Position numbers and translations under genes: made by a program
Shown: positions 1-8,216 of the stretch, one piece after another
Layout: each line of letters opens with the position of its first letter
How positions within the stretch are numbered: position 1 is the first letter of the stretch
Notes under the pieces: generated by a model
What the model was told of the DNA's origin: nothing
The model's database searches: none
The model's input: the letters and a program-made list of their open reading frames with translations, nothing else
Source of the DNA: Scheffersomyces stipitis CBS 6054
Taxonomy: Eukaryota; Ascomycota; Pichiomycetes; Serinales; Debaryomycetaceae
Assembly: GCF_000209165.1 (NCBI RefSeq)
Contig: NC_009046.1
Location: 558,001-622,000, forward strand
Reading direction: 5' to 3'
DNA: 64,000 bases

Positions 1-183
1 TATATCGAATCCTCTATTTCAAGCCTTACTATATTTGTAACTTGCAATAAATACCAAGAATTATTGGTTTTCAAACATAAGCATCTCATCAGTAGAAGGG
101 GATCTTCAAATGGCTACAATTCGTGGTATAAAATGCTGCGAGTTCCCAATTGTATTATGATATAGTCATATACTAGCAACAGA

Positions 184-555
184 ATGTACATCGGAAACTC
201 ACCGCAAGTGTTGGCAACAAGAGGGATCACCAAAGGAGACTGGGACAAGTGCTTAGAGAAGAATTTGTGCAGATCACTTGCTATTGCTGGCATTTCAGTT
301 GCAATTCTTGCTGGACTTTGGCTAATTCTTACCTTGGTTAGATGCATCTTTATGGGAAAATCTTGTTTGCAAGCATGTTTCTGTTGCTGTCATCCAGTGA
401 ATAAGAAGAACGCTCAATTCAGGGAGGGCTTCAATTACAGCAAATCCTACGGGCCAACCCATCCTCCTCGGTACCAAAGTCATCACCACAGCAAGCCTTC
501 CAAGGCTCACTTGTATAACAATGGTTACGAGAGGGTACATCAAACTAGCTTTTGA
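184..555 (+). CDS. Pin2-like single-pass, Cys-rich membrane protein
   Basis: 123-residue protein with a short N-terminal segment, a conserved-looking W-D-K-C patch at about residues 20-23, one hydrophobic membrane span (about residues 32-55) and then a cluster of cysteines (C-x3-C-F-CCC) followed by a polar, His- and Tyr-rich tail. This layout, and the WD-x-C plus membrane span in particular, resembles yeast Pin2, a plasma-membrane/endosome protein handled by the exomer pathway. The juxtamembrane cysteines are likely palmitoylation sites (inference). The tail is much shorter than in S. cerevisiae Pin2. The first in-frame ATG was used. A TACTAG plus CAG just before it could mark an intron, but no 5' exon fits the phase. 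The Pin2 match rests on recalled similarity and is moderate. Confidence 0.6.
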   Translation: MYIGNSPQVLATRGITKGDWDKCLEKNLCRSLAIAGISVAILAGLWLILTLVRCIFMGKSCLQACFCCCHPVNKKNAQFREGFNYSKSYGPTHPPRYQSHHHSKPSKAHLYNNGYERVHQTSF

Positions 556-1049
556 TTTTAAAGCCACTGTTGGGCCGCAGACTAAGAAAGCTTATTATTA
601 GAGATATCAGAGGTAGTGCAACAGCATACGGTATTATTTCTACAGTTTTTTGTATGATGAATGGATGATCTATATAGATGCCGTGTAGTAGCTGGGGAAA
701 CTACCAGAGGGGAAATAATCGCTTATCCACTTGCTATTTTTCAGAACATTCACTACCTGAAAAGTCTTCGAATACTTATCTGGAGATACCAAGCTTTGAT
801 ACCTCCAGAATTTGGTGGCCATTGCAATATTTAGTACTATAGGGTTATTGAAAAATACCGTTTTGTTAATCTTGAAATCAGCATCATCATGTGTAAGAGG
901 AACATTGTCTGAGCCATTTACATTGTAGCAGTGACCAAGTTTCTATCTGTGGCCAAAATATTATTATCGATAAACGATTCTCCCAATAGTTCAGCTTCGG
1001 CATCAGCATCTATCTGGTTCCGATTCTAATATCCCAGAAGAGTTTGTGA
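556..1049. other. Intergenic stretch, no gene seen
   Basis: AT-rich spacer between the Pin2-like gene and the decayed reading frame that follows. I see no tRNA, no long ORF and no clear repeat. The 5' part of the decayed gene downstream may extend back into it in another frame. Confidence 0.4.
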
Positions 1050-1842
1050 TGCCTTGCTTATGGTGATCTCAAGCCTCAGAGAAAGACGCAAGAAGTGCTT
1101 GCTATTGGAAAAGTGCTAGTATGTATAGCTGAAATTGAACTGTGGTATCAATACTTAGTTCTGAAATTACAGCCTAATGAAAAACTACCCCCAAGCACTC
1201 AGGTACCTTACATAGAATACTTGCTTCAGTTTTAGTACTGAGACCTGTGTCATGAGCTAAATTCAACTCGGGTAAAAAGGACAACGAGAGCCGAAGAACG
1301 AGATGTTGATATTTTTAAAGTTATTATAAGGAGGGAAGCGTCTGTCACAGAGCTGAATCTTACTGTTCCAAGTTGGAACAATAAGCAGCTCTTTCCATTT
1401 GTATAGATTCATTTCTGTAGACTAATACGAGCAACTCGCAAATGTCTTCTATTTTTATTTGGCTGCGAAATCCTAAAACTATCGATTTGTCAAGTTCAGC
1501 GGAAATGATGCCCGGAAACAGAACGTAACAGAATAGAATTTAATGCATTGATGAGATAAGTGTTCAAATTCCTAAGTCAAGATGAAAACGTCGATATTGT
1601 CTTCGGGTTGAAAATTCTGTCCATATATCTATTCAGCCCTAGATTTTGTTTCAGTCGCTGGAAAATAGATCGTAACTTCGAATTTGAACTCCTTACATGT
1701 TTGATGTTTCTAATTTGAATCTGTTGAATATATTGTGTTCATGTCTATACTTCAGGGCTTCGTTTCCCGGGCATAGTAGCTTATCTATGAAGATACTATT
1801 CTATATTGCTATGACTAATTCTGAAAATTCACGTGACTGATA
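1050..1842 (+). pseudogene. Possible decayed 5' part of the following gene
   Basis: In one frame (codons starting at 1050) there are three long open blocks, about 1050-1235, 1245-1404 and 1560-1721, of 62, 53 and 54 codons, separated by only a few stop codons. The translated blocks look protein-like: mixed hydrophobic and charged, with runs such as EIELWYQYLVLKLQPNEK. The intact frame starting at 1843 is in a different phase, so a frameshift would also be needed to join them. I do not recognise the family. Random AT-rich DNA gives about one stop per 20 codons, so the clustering of long blocks in one frame is suggestive but not proof. It could be ordinary intergenic DNA. Confidence 0.4.
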
Positions 1843-2739
1843 ATGATTCACAGGTATAAAGATGGTGGTCAAACTTGGTCTCTATTCTATATTCTATTCA
1901 CAACACAGGCAATGTATGAGCTTCTTGTGTTGAATAACCATTGGTTCTTTAATCCTGATGAGGATAAATCCCGTTTCAAAGGGCTCTTTCAACTCCTTAA
2001 TAAAAGTTATGATAAGGCTAGATTCAAGTTTGGAATCATAAAGTCTACCAGAATCAAGAAACCAGAGTCTGCTCTCGCTGATCTTTCGATAACACCAGAT
2101 CGAGACGTTTTCTTGACTATACTTTTGGGTCCTGAAGATTCTTTCTCAAAATTAAAGCAACGAGACGACTACGAACGGAATTTCTCTGTTCCTTCCATGA
2201 GCCTTTCAGATAGCTTCGACTGTGACATTCCTAACGAGTATCTTTCACATTTCCCCATTGATGACATAGAAAAAGATTTAAAAGTTACAGTGGCATCACC
2301 AGATACCAATATTGAGAGTATCCTTGGAAGAGCTTTAGGTACAGTTGGTGTACGCTCGATACCAGATACAAGTGACAAGCTGATTAAACATTTGGAACTC
2401 ACAGCATTTACATCGTTAAGAAGGAACTTGGGGCCAAACTTACTAGATGTACTTATTAATTCGTGCCTTTTGAACGATGATATGTTTTCAAGATTGTTGA
2501 ATGACCGACTTGATCAGTTCAGCACCATACGGTTACATCTCGATTGTATCAGAGAACATGGGTTGGTAGAGTACTATTCCAGTACTTGTAAGTTCATTAG
2601 AGCAGATCAAGAGGATGTTCGTATTCAAATCAACGAAAACAATAGAACTATCGGAGGCCCACTTGAAGAAGGGATAATCGCTACACAAGATTTCCACATT
2701 GCTTTTATGCACCGAGATGTTGCTGTCACCAAGCAATAA
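1843..2739 (+). CDS. Unknown protein, possibly the 3' remnant of a decayed gene
   Basis: 298 codons from an ATG to a TAA, soluble, with no membrane span or signal peptide. The start reads directly into apparently mid-protein sequence (HRYKDGGQTWSLFYIL), with several open but stop-containing blocks just upstream. The ATG at 1843 may therefore be an internal Met of a once longer protein. Middle and C-terminal parts are charged and rich in Asp and Leu, with no recognisable motif. No function is proposed. The gene is tail-to-tail with APE2, leaving 115 bp between stops. A TCACGTGA site at 1829-1836 lies just before the ATG and could be either a promoter element or chance. Confidence 0.55.
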   Translation: MIHRYKDGGQTWSLFYILFTTQAMYELLVLNNHWFFNPDEDKSRFKGLFQLLNKSYDKARFKFGIIKSTRIKKPESALADLSITPDRDVFLTILLGPEDSFSKLKQRDDYERNFSVPSMSLSDSFDCDIPNEYLSHFPIDDIEKDLKVTVASPDTNIESILGRALGTVGVRSIPDTSDKLIKHLELTAFTSLRRNLGPNLLDVLINSCLLNDDMFSRLLNDRLDQFSTIRLHLDCIREHGLVEYYSSTCKFIRADQEDVRIQINENNRTIGGPLEEGIIATQDFHIAFMHRDVAVTKQ

Positions 2740-2854
2740 CTACAGTAGATTATTATAGAATAGATCAGGACTATGTTAGACCTAAAATTATGAAACGATA
2801 TATATTAGTATTTCATCAAGTAGATTTCACATTAAAACTATTGGCTCGCAAAAG

Positions 2855-5758
2855 TTACTTGGAGTAGCCGTTTTCAGACAACCATTCTGAAATAACTTGA
2901 CCATCACGGCTGGCCCAATTGCCCTTGGAAGCAATGATGTCCAAGGATCTAGCAAGACCCTGATCGAACCCCTTGGTGTTCTTGGTAGCAAAGAACTTTT
3001 CAACTGCATCCCTTTGTTCCTTCTTGGTGAAACCAGAAGTAGCAATAGTGACCACAGAACCCAACATCGACAATCCTGGAGGCAAGATTTCGTAGACCTT
3101 GTCCCAGTTTTCAGTCAACCAAGCCCACAACTTCTCAACGCCTAGTTTGTGTGCTCTCAAGCCTTGCATTGGAATGTAGATATCTTGTTGCTTGACGATG
3201 TCAGTTTGCAAAAGCAATGCGGTGACCTTGTCCAAGATTTCTGGTTTAGTGAATCTACCGAAGGATCTCAAAGCAGCAATCTTTTCTTCGTTGCTCTGTG
3301 GGTTCTTGTAGATGTTCAATAACTGTTCAAACGTGTGTTCATCACCTAACTTAGCTACGACATTAAAGATGGTAGCTCTCAAGTTTGGATTGATAGCCTT
3401 TTTGTCACCAGCAACGTAAGCAGCAAAGGACTTCTGTGAGAAGTCAATGACTTCGGCATGGCCAGCGTTTGCAGCAGAAGCAAATAAGGAACCCTTCAAC
3501 TGTTGGTCAGCGAAAGAATCGTTGTCCGAGAATTCCCAGCCGATAGATTTCAACTTTTCGCTGATCAAGTCAACGGTGAACAAGTTCAAGGCATCCTTGA
3601 ATTCTTCGGCTTCAAAGATGAAAGCACTCTTGACAGAGCCGATGTCAGACAATATTTGATCCCAGACGACGAAGTTGGACTCCTTACTCCAGGATTTGAT
3701 CAAGTTCAAGAAACTGGTGGTTTCAATGAAACCAGAAGAAGCCAAGGAACCAGCATCGGCAACTAAACCAACACGATCTTCAACAGAGAGTTTGCCTTCA
3801 ACACCAGCTTGACCCAACTTAATCCAACGAGACGAGGTGTAGGCAGTACGGTAGATACCAGCTTGGTCTCCGTTGATCTTGAAGAAGCCATCAGAAGTAG
3901 GAAGGGTAAGAGTAGTCGATCTAGAGTCCAAGACAGCAGTCTCGTCGAGTCCGGAAGAAGTCTTCAACCCTAAAAACACTGGGTACAAGATAGAGTCCTC
4001 TTCGGGCTTGACATCTCCAGTAGCCAAGAAACGGTGTTGGGTGACTTTGATGTCAGAACCAGCTTCTTCAACGTGAACGATAGGGAAACCGACATTCTTG
4101 GTCCAGATGTCCATGACCTTGACTACGTCCTGGCCAGATACATCGCTCAAGGCTTCCCATAAGTCAGAAGTCTTGGTATTTCCCCACTTGTGCTTTTTCA
4201 AGTAGTTGGATACACCCTTGATGAAGACGTCTTCGCCCAACCATCTGGAGATCATCTTCAACAATGAAGAGCCCTTTGAATAGGAAATGGCGTCAAAGAT
4301 CTGGTTGATCTCATCAGCTCTCTTTACAGGTACTTCGATTGGGTGAGAAGCTCTCAAAGCATCCAACGTCAAAGCGTGTTGCAACGAGTCTGAAACATAC
4401 GATTCCCAGACTTTCCAGTCAGGGTACAACGAGTCACAGGCGTACCACGACATCCACGTAGCGAAACCTTCGTTCAACCACAAGCCATCCCAGAAATCCA
4501 TGGTGACCAAGTTACCAAACCACTGATGGGCCAACTCGTGCATCACGACTTCAGTGACTCTCTGCTTCGTTACAATGTTGGTGTTCAGTGGGTCCAATAA
4601 TAAGTCGATGGTTCTGTATGTGATCAAACCAAAGTTCTCCATGGCACCAGCAGAGAAATCGTGAATAGCCACCATGTCACATTTGGGCAAAGGGTATGGG
4701 ATGTCGAACTTCTTGTCAAAGAAGCTCAAAGTCTTAGCAGCGATATCAGCCGAGTACTGACCCAAGTGCTCTGAGCCAGGAGTTGCCCAAACCTTGATGG
4801 GGACTCTGTAGTCGTTGTTCTCTACATATTTCAAGTCTCCTACAATGAAAGCTACCAAGTAGGTAGACATCAAGGGTGTGGTGTTGAAAGTGACCTTCTT
4901 CTTGTTGTCAGCCAATTCTACTGTGGAGGCTTCGTCCATGTTGGACAAGGCTACCAAGCTCTTTTCGGCAATGAGCGAAATTGTGAACTTGGCTTTAGCA
5001 GAAGGTTCATCATACGATGGGAAAGCTCTTCTACAGTCGGTAGGCTCCATCTGGGTGGTAGCCAAGTACTTTGTTTCCCCGTTTTCTTGGTAAGAGGAAC
5101 GGTAGAAACCAGCCATCTTGTTGTTCAAGTCACCGGTGAACTTGAGGGCTAATTTGGCGTTGCTTCCCTGAGCCAATGGCTGTGGCAACTTGAAGGTAAC
5201 AGTCTGTTTGTCTACATTGAAGGAAATGTCAGATACAGCCGAGCCGTTGATAATTGCTTCTTGGATTTCGATTTCCAACGAGTTCAATGTGATGTAGTCG
5301 GTGTCTTCGTTCACATGGAAATCAATTGTTTCTTGACCATTAAACTTGAAGGTGGAGAAGATTGGTTCTAAGGTCAAGTCGTAGTGGAGAGGCTTAACGT
5401 TGGTTGGTAACACTTCTCTGTCAGCAGGAACAACCAGCGACGAGTCGGAGGACGAATGGCGACACATTGCAGTACGGTGTGAGTAAGAACAGTGACGGTG
5501 AGCTGTGATCTGGAGTCTCCGAAGTGGTAAGGAGGCAATTGTGCAGAAGCTAGTGTTCTTATAGTTCAGGGAACAATTGAAATTTTTGAATTCGGTTACC
5601 ACCGGGCTTCGGTTACTGTAGGTGCTAAAACTGGAGATTGTGCGGAAAGTTGAGGGAGGTTTGCCAGCGAGAGAAAAGGAAGGGCCTAGCGAATTACGGG
5701 TGGTGCAACGTGACCAGAAGCGTGCTGTTTGCCTGATCTGAAGTCGGAATAGAGACAT
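2855..5758 (-). CDS. APE2: M1 zinc aminopeptidase (Ape2/Aap1 type)
   Basis: 967-residue zinc metallopeptidase that removes N-terminal amino acids from peptides. The exopeptidase motif GAMEN is at residues 371-375 and the zinc site HELAH at 407-411, with the usual downstream Glu in the W-L-N-E-G-F block. The ERAP1-like C-terminal domain is complete and the length fits the family. The first 97 residues are rich in Arg and Ser with almost no acidic residues, like a mitochondrial presequence. A second in-frame ATG at residue 98 (5465-5467) lies just before conserved sequence (VLPTNVKPLHYDL). Two products, mitochondrial and cytosolic, are therefore plausible. S. cerevisiae Ape2 is also reported in more than one compartment. 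Family assignment is secure, but APE2 versus AAP1 cannot be separated by eye. Confidence 0.95.
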   Translation of the reverse strand: MSLFRLQIRQTARFWSRCTTRNSLGPSFSLAGKPPSTFRTISSFSTYSNRSPVVTEFKNFNCSLNYKNTSFCTIASLPLRRLQITAHRHCSYSHRTAMCRHSSSDSSLVVPADREVLPTNVKPLHYDLTLEPIFSTFKFNGQETIDFHVNEDTDYITLNSLEIEIQEAIINGSAVSDISFNVDKQTVTFKLPQPLAQGSNAKLALKFTGDLNNKMAGFYRSSYQENGETKYLATTQMEPTDCRRAFPSYDEPSAKAKFTISLIAEKSLVALSNMDEASTVELADNKKKVTFNTTPLMSTYLVAFIVGDLKYVENNDYRVPIKVWATPGSEHLGQYSADIAAKTLSFFDKKFDIPYPLPKCDMVAIHDFSAGAMENFGLITYRTIDLLLDPLNTNIVTKQRVTEVVMHELAHQWFGNLVTMDFWDGLWLNEGFATWMSWYACDSLYPDWKVWESYVSDSLQHALTLDALRASHPIEVPVKRADEINQIFDAISYSKGSSLLKMISRWLGEDVFIKGVSNYLKKHKWGNTKTSDLWEALSDVSGQDVVKVMDIWTKNVGFPIVHVEEAGSDIKVTQHRFLATGDVKPEEDSILYPVFLGLKTSSGLDETAVLDSRSTTLTLPTSDGFFKINGDQAGIYRTAYTSSRWIKLGQAGVEGKLSVEDRVGLVADAGSLASSGFIETTSFLNLIKSWSKESNFVVWDQILSDIGSVKSAFIFEAEEFKDALNLFTVDLISEKLKSIGWEFSDNDSFADQQLKGSLFASAANAGHAEVIDFSQKSFAAYVAGDKKAINPNLRATIFNVVAKLGDEHTFEQLLNIYKNPQSNEEKIAALRSFGRFTKPEILDKVTALLLQTDIVKQQDIYIPMQGLRAHKLGVEKLWAWLTENWDKVYEILPPGLSMLGSVVTIATSGFTKKEQRDAVEKFFATKNTKGFDQGLARSLDIIASKGNWASRDGQVISEWLSENGYSK

Positions 5759-6496
5759 CGGAGCTGTGGACGTTGAGCAGGCTGTTTCTTTTCGCCAATT
5801 GGCTCTATAAGTGGGGATATCTATTCCTCTTCTGGTTGGGCAGTTTAGCGAGAAGATACACTTCTGTGCTAAAATACCCTGATGCGTGGAAGAAGACGTA
5901 CAATTACGGCGAGATTCGTGGGTGCGATTCCTGTACGCGGAGCCATTCTCACACTACTTCAGAGCCGCATCGACGTATGGAGTCTTTAGCGGTGATGCCG
6001 TGTAGTCGACGGGCAGTTCTACCAACGGTGGTGGAAGGTTCCAGAGCATTGCTGTAGCAGCACGTAGTGTCAACGTCAAACAGACGGAGTTAGGGCTGTT
6101 TCAGGAAGCCACTTTCCATCAGCACTAATCATGTGACGAAAACATTTAGACAAGTTCACACAGTTACGGGGTCTATGGAGGAGTTACGAGATCCCTGTGA
6201 GCAGGCCAAGATAGTGTGATAAGATCTACTGGTGCCCTCTGACAAGGTGATCTTGCCAATTATGGAACCAGGCAAATTTCACGGATTTCTGTTCGTAGAA
6301 TTCCGTGCTGGAAGTTCCAGTTCGCGTACCAAGTCTACGTTTCATCGTCTATTCTATCACCTACATTTGTAACTCTGCTAAAAACTTACATTGTAAATGT
6401 CAATACTTTTATACTATATTATGGTGACAACCAAATCTTTCGATTCAGGACTCTCCCGTCAATTCCTTTCTCTGCTTGTAATTTTCGTGTTGTTTC
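5759..6496. other. APE2 upstream region and ESS1 3' flank
   Basis: 738 bp without a convincing gene. A plus-strand frame at 5773-6057 has no ATG at its start and no family resemblance. The stretch should hold the APE2 promoter. I see no tRNA or repeat. Confidence 0.5.
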
Positions 6497-7030
6497 TCAT
6501 CCCGTTCTCTGTAAAATATGTACTCCAGAGTCGGTCTCAATAATGTCACTGATTTCACCAACATTCAAGCCGTAGGCAGCCTCTTCGAACTTAGGTTGCA
6601 TCTGGCCCTTGCCAAAGAATCCCAAGTCTCCACCTTGTGAATGCGAAGAACAGTCGCTTTCAGTCTCGGCCAATTCACTCAACTTGATCTCACCATTCAA
6701 GATTCTAGCTTGGTGCTTCTTCAAGATCAGAATGGCTTCGTCGCGACTCAAGGTAATACCATCAGGCGACTTCCACGATCTGGGCTTTCTGGATTGAACA
6801 TTCTTTATCAATAAATGAGATACACGCACCTTGCCGTCGTCCTGAACAACAGGCTTGTTGCCATTGGCTCTGAAATGCTTCAAATATTCAGCCAACTTAG
6901 CATCATCACTTCCAAATGGTGCTTCCCAAGTAGATTCAGACGTAGCTTGGTTTAAGAAATATTCTTTGTTGTGCGTACGAGAAACACGAATGGCCCATCC
7001 AGGTGGTAATCCAGTAGCAGTCTTGGACAT
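6497..7030 (-). CDS. ESS1: Peptidyl-prolyl isomerase ESS1/Pin1, copy 1 (active-site Cys)
   Basis: 177-residue parvulin with the Pin1 layout. An N-terminal WW domain (about residues 7-40; first Trp in PPGW, second in STW, aromatic clamp in EYF) is followed by a linker and a PPIase domain starting at VRVSHLLIK. The phosphate-binding basic loop (QSRKPRSW), the active-site Cys in SDCSSH and the final His (GVHILQRTG) are all present. Ess1 isomerises phospho-Ser/Thr-Pro bonds, chiefly in the RNA polymerase II C-terminal domain. The gene starts at an ATG and ends normally. A second, diverged copy lies 302 bp upstream in the same orientation. A CACGTG site is 78-83 bp upstream of this start. Confidence 0.96.
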   Translation of the reverse strand: MSKTATGLPPGWAIRVSRTHNKEYFLNQATSESTWEAPFGSDDAKLAEYLKHFRANGNKPVVQDDGKVRVSHLLIKNVQSRKPRSWKSPDGITLSRDEAILILKKHQARILNGEIKLSELAETESDCSSHSQGGDLGFFGKGQMQPKFEEAAYGLNVGEISDIIETDSGVHILQRTG

Positions 7031-7332
7031 CTTGATAGTTATTGGTGAAATAGTGGAATGAATCCTCTACTTTTACCAATGACGAAAAGTCTAGTGAATA
7101 TTTCAGTCACGTGTTTTTAGACTAATCGAAAATCTGGCTGCGAATAAGCGGTGATTCTGATTTTATCAACCGAGAATATTGTACCATCCAAGATGGCTAT
7201 TCTGTTGGCATTAAGTGGGATCTGAAGAAATTGATATTACAAAATGTTCATTAACATTGATCTAACCAAAGAGAATTTTCTGTCTTAACATTGCCTTCTT
7301 CCCTCATTCACCTTGTGCATTTTCCATATACA
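7031..7332. other. Spacer between the two ESS1 copies
   Basis: 302 bp holding the promoter of copy 1 and the 3' end of copy 2. GTCACGTGT lies at 7106-7114. Nothing else is seen. Confidence 0.5.
7108..7113. promoter_or_regulatory. CACGTG site upstream of ESS1 copy 1
   Basis: Palindromic E-box (CACGTG) 78-83 bp before the ATG of ESS1 copy 1, a Cbf1-type site. The same hexamer was probably about 69-74 bp before copy 2 until the retrotransposon inserted. Confidence 0.5.
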
Positions 7333-7863
7333 CTATCCAGTTCTCTCTAACAAATGAAGTCCACTATCAGTCTCGACAATATCGCTGATCTCACCTACAT
7401 TCAACCCAAAAGCTGCCTCTTCAAACGCAGGTTGCATCTGACCCTTGCCAAAAAAACCCAAATCTCCACCGGTTGAATGTGACGAATCGTCACTCTCACT
7501 TTCTGCTAACTCACTAAGCTTTTCTCCATTCAATATCTTTGCTTGTAGTTGTTTCAATTTCTGGATTGCCTCGTCCCTGGTAGTTGTTATACCGTCTGGC
7601 GACTTCCACGACCGCGGCCTTCTACTTTGATTGTGCTTGATCAACAAATGCGATACTCTGACCTTCCCATCCTCCCGAATCACTGGTTTGTGACCATTGG
7701 CTCTATACTTTTCTACATATTCATTTAGTACTGCGGTATCAGTTCCAAAAGGAGGTACCCAAGAAGATTCGTTCGTGGTCTGATTCAAATAATACTCGGT
7801 CTTGTGTGTGCGAGAGAGCTTTATCGCCCAGCCAGGAGGCAAACCGGTGCTAGTCTTGGACAT
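7333..7863 (-). CDS. Peptidyl-prolyl isomerase ESS1/Pin1, copy 2 (Asp replaces active-site Cys)
   Basis: 176-residue Pin1-type protein with WW and parvulin domains like copy 1, and about two-thirds identical to it by eye. The ATG at 7861-7863 was chosen because it aligns with the MSKT start of copy 1; an upstream in-frame extension has no homologous start. The basic loop is QSRRPRSW and the terminal His is kept. The active-site Cys of Pin1 (Cys113) is replaced by Asp (SDDSSH). Par14-type parvulins naturally carry Asp here, and Pin1 C113D is reported to keep function, so the enzyme may well be active. A retrotransposon LTR lies only 61 bp upstream in the same orientation, so expression may now depend on the element. 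Confidence 0.93.
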   Translation of the reverse strand: MSKTSTGLPPGWAIKLSRTHKTEYYLNQTTNESSWVPPFGTDTAVLNEYVEKYRANGHKPVIREDGKVRVSHLLIKHNQSRRPRSWKSPDGITTTRDEAIQKLKQLQAKILNGEKLSELAESESDDSSHSTGGDLGFFGKGQMQPAFEEAAFGLNVGEISDIVETDSGLHLLERTG

Positions 7864-7919
7864 ATTTATCTTAAAGAAGAGGTATCCTTCCATTTATAAT
7901 AATTATAACTCTATCTAAC

Positions 7920-7924
7920 GAAGT
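7920..7924. repeat. Target-site duplication, left copy (GAAGT)
   Basis: GAAGT directly abuts the left LTR and is repeated at 13950-13954 beyond the right LTR, the 5-bp duplication expected of a Ty1/copia integrase. This fixes the LTR ends. Confidence 0.85.
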
Positions 7925-8191
7925 TAATGGGAAGTAAACGTATATACAGGTCTAGAATTTCTATATGTACGGCTGCAATTCCCTTGGATAAAATTTATTC
8001 AAATTTTCAGTATAAAAGAAGAGTTAATATATAAATTATATATTGGAAACAGTCGGAAGCAACAGGAGCTTATATACCCTTGATATACCCCTGTTTTAGT
8101 ATGGAATTTGTAACATTGCGCCATACTCTGTTTAACAATGAATAAATTCCTTTCTTTCCAAGGAAAGGACGATCCTGCATACTTTCCATCA
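7925..8191 (-). repeat. 3' LTR (267 bp)
   Basis: Matches 13683-13949 over its whole length with no difference that I could see. On the sense strand it runs from TGATGG to CCATTA. It lies 61 bp upstream of ESS1 copy 2 and points toward it, so an LTR promoter here could drive that gene. Confidence 0.95.
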
Positions 8192-8198
8192 CTCCCCT
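8192..8198 (-). other. Polypurine tract
   Basis: The sense strand reads AGGGGAG immediately before the 3' LTR, the usual position and composition of the plus-strand primer. Confidence 0.75.
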
Positions 8199-8216
8199 AA
8201 ACCTCTACGAACTGAG

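Noticed and set aside
110..183. 5' exon and intron for the Pin2-like gene
   Set aside because: GTATAA donor and TACTAG/CAG acceptor exist, but joining them gives the wrong phase.
5773..6057. 94-codon plus-strand ORF upstream of APE2
   Set aside because: Starts at TTG, no ATG near the front, no family resemblance, lies in the APE2 promoter.
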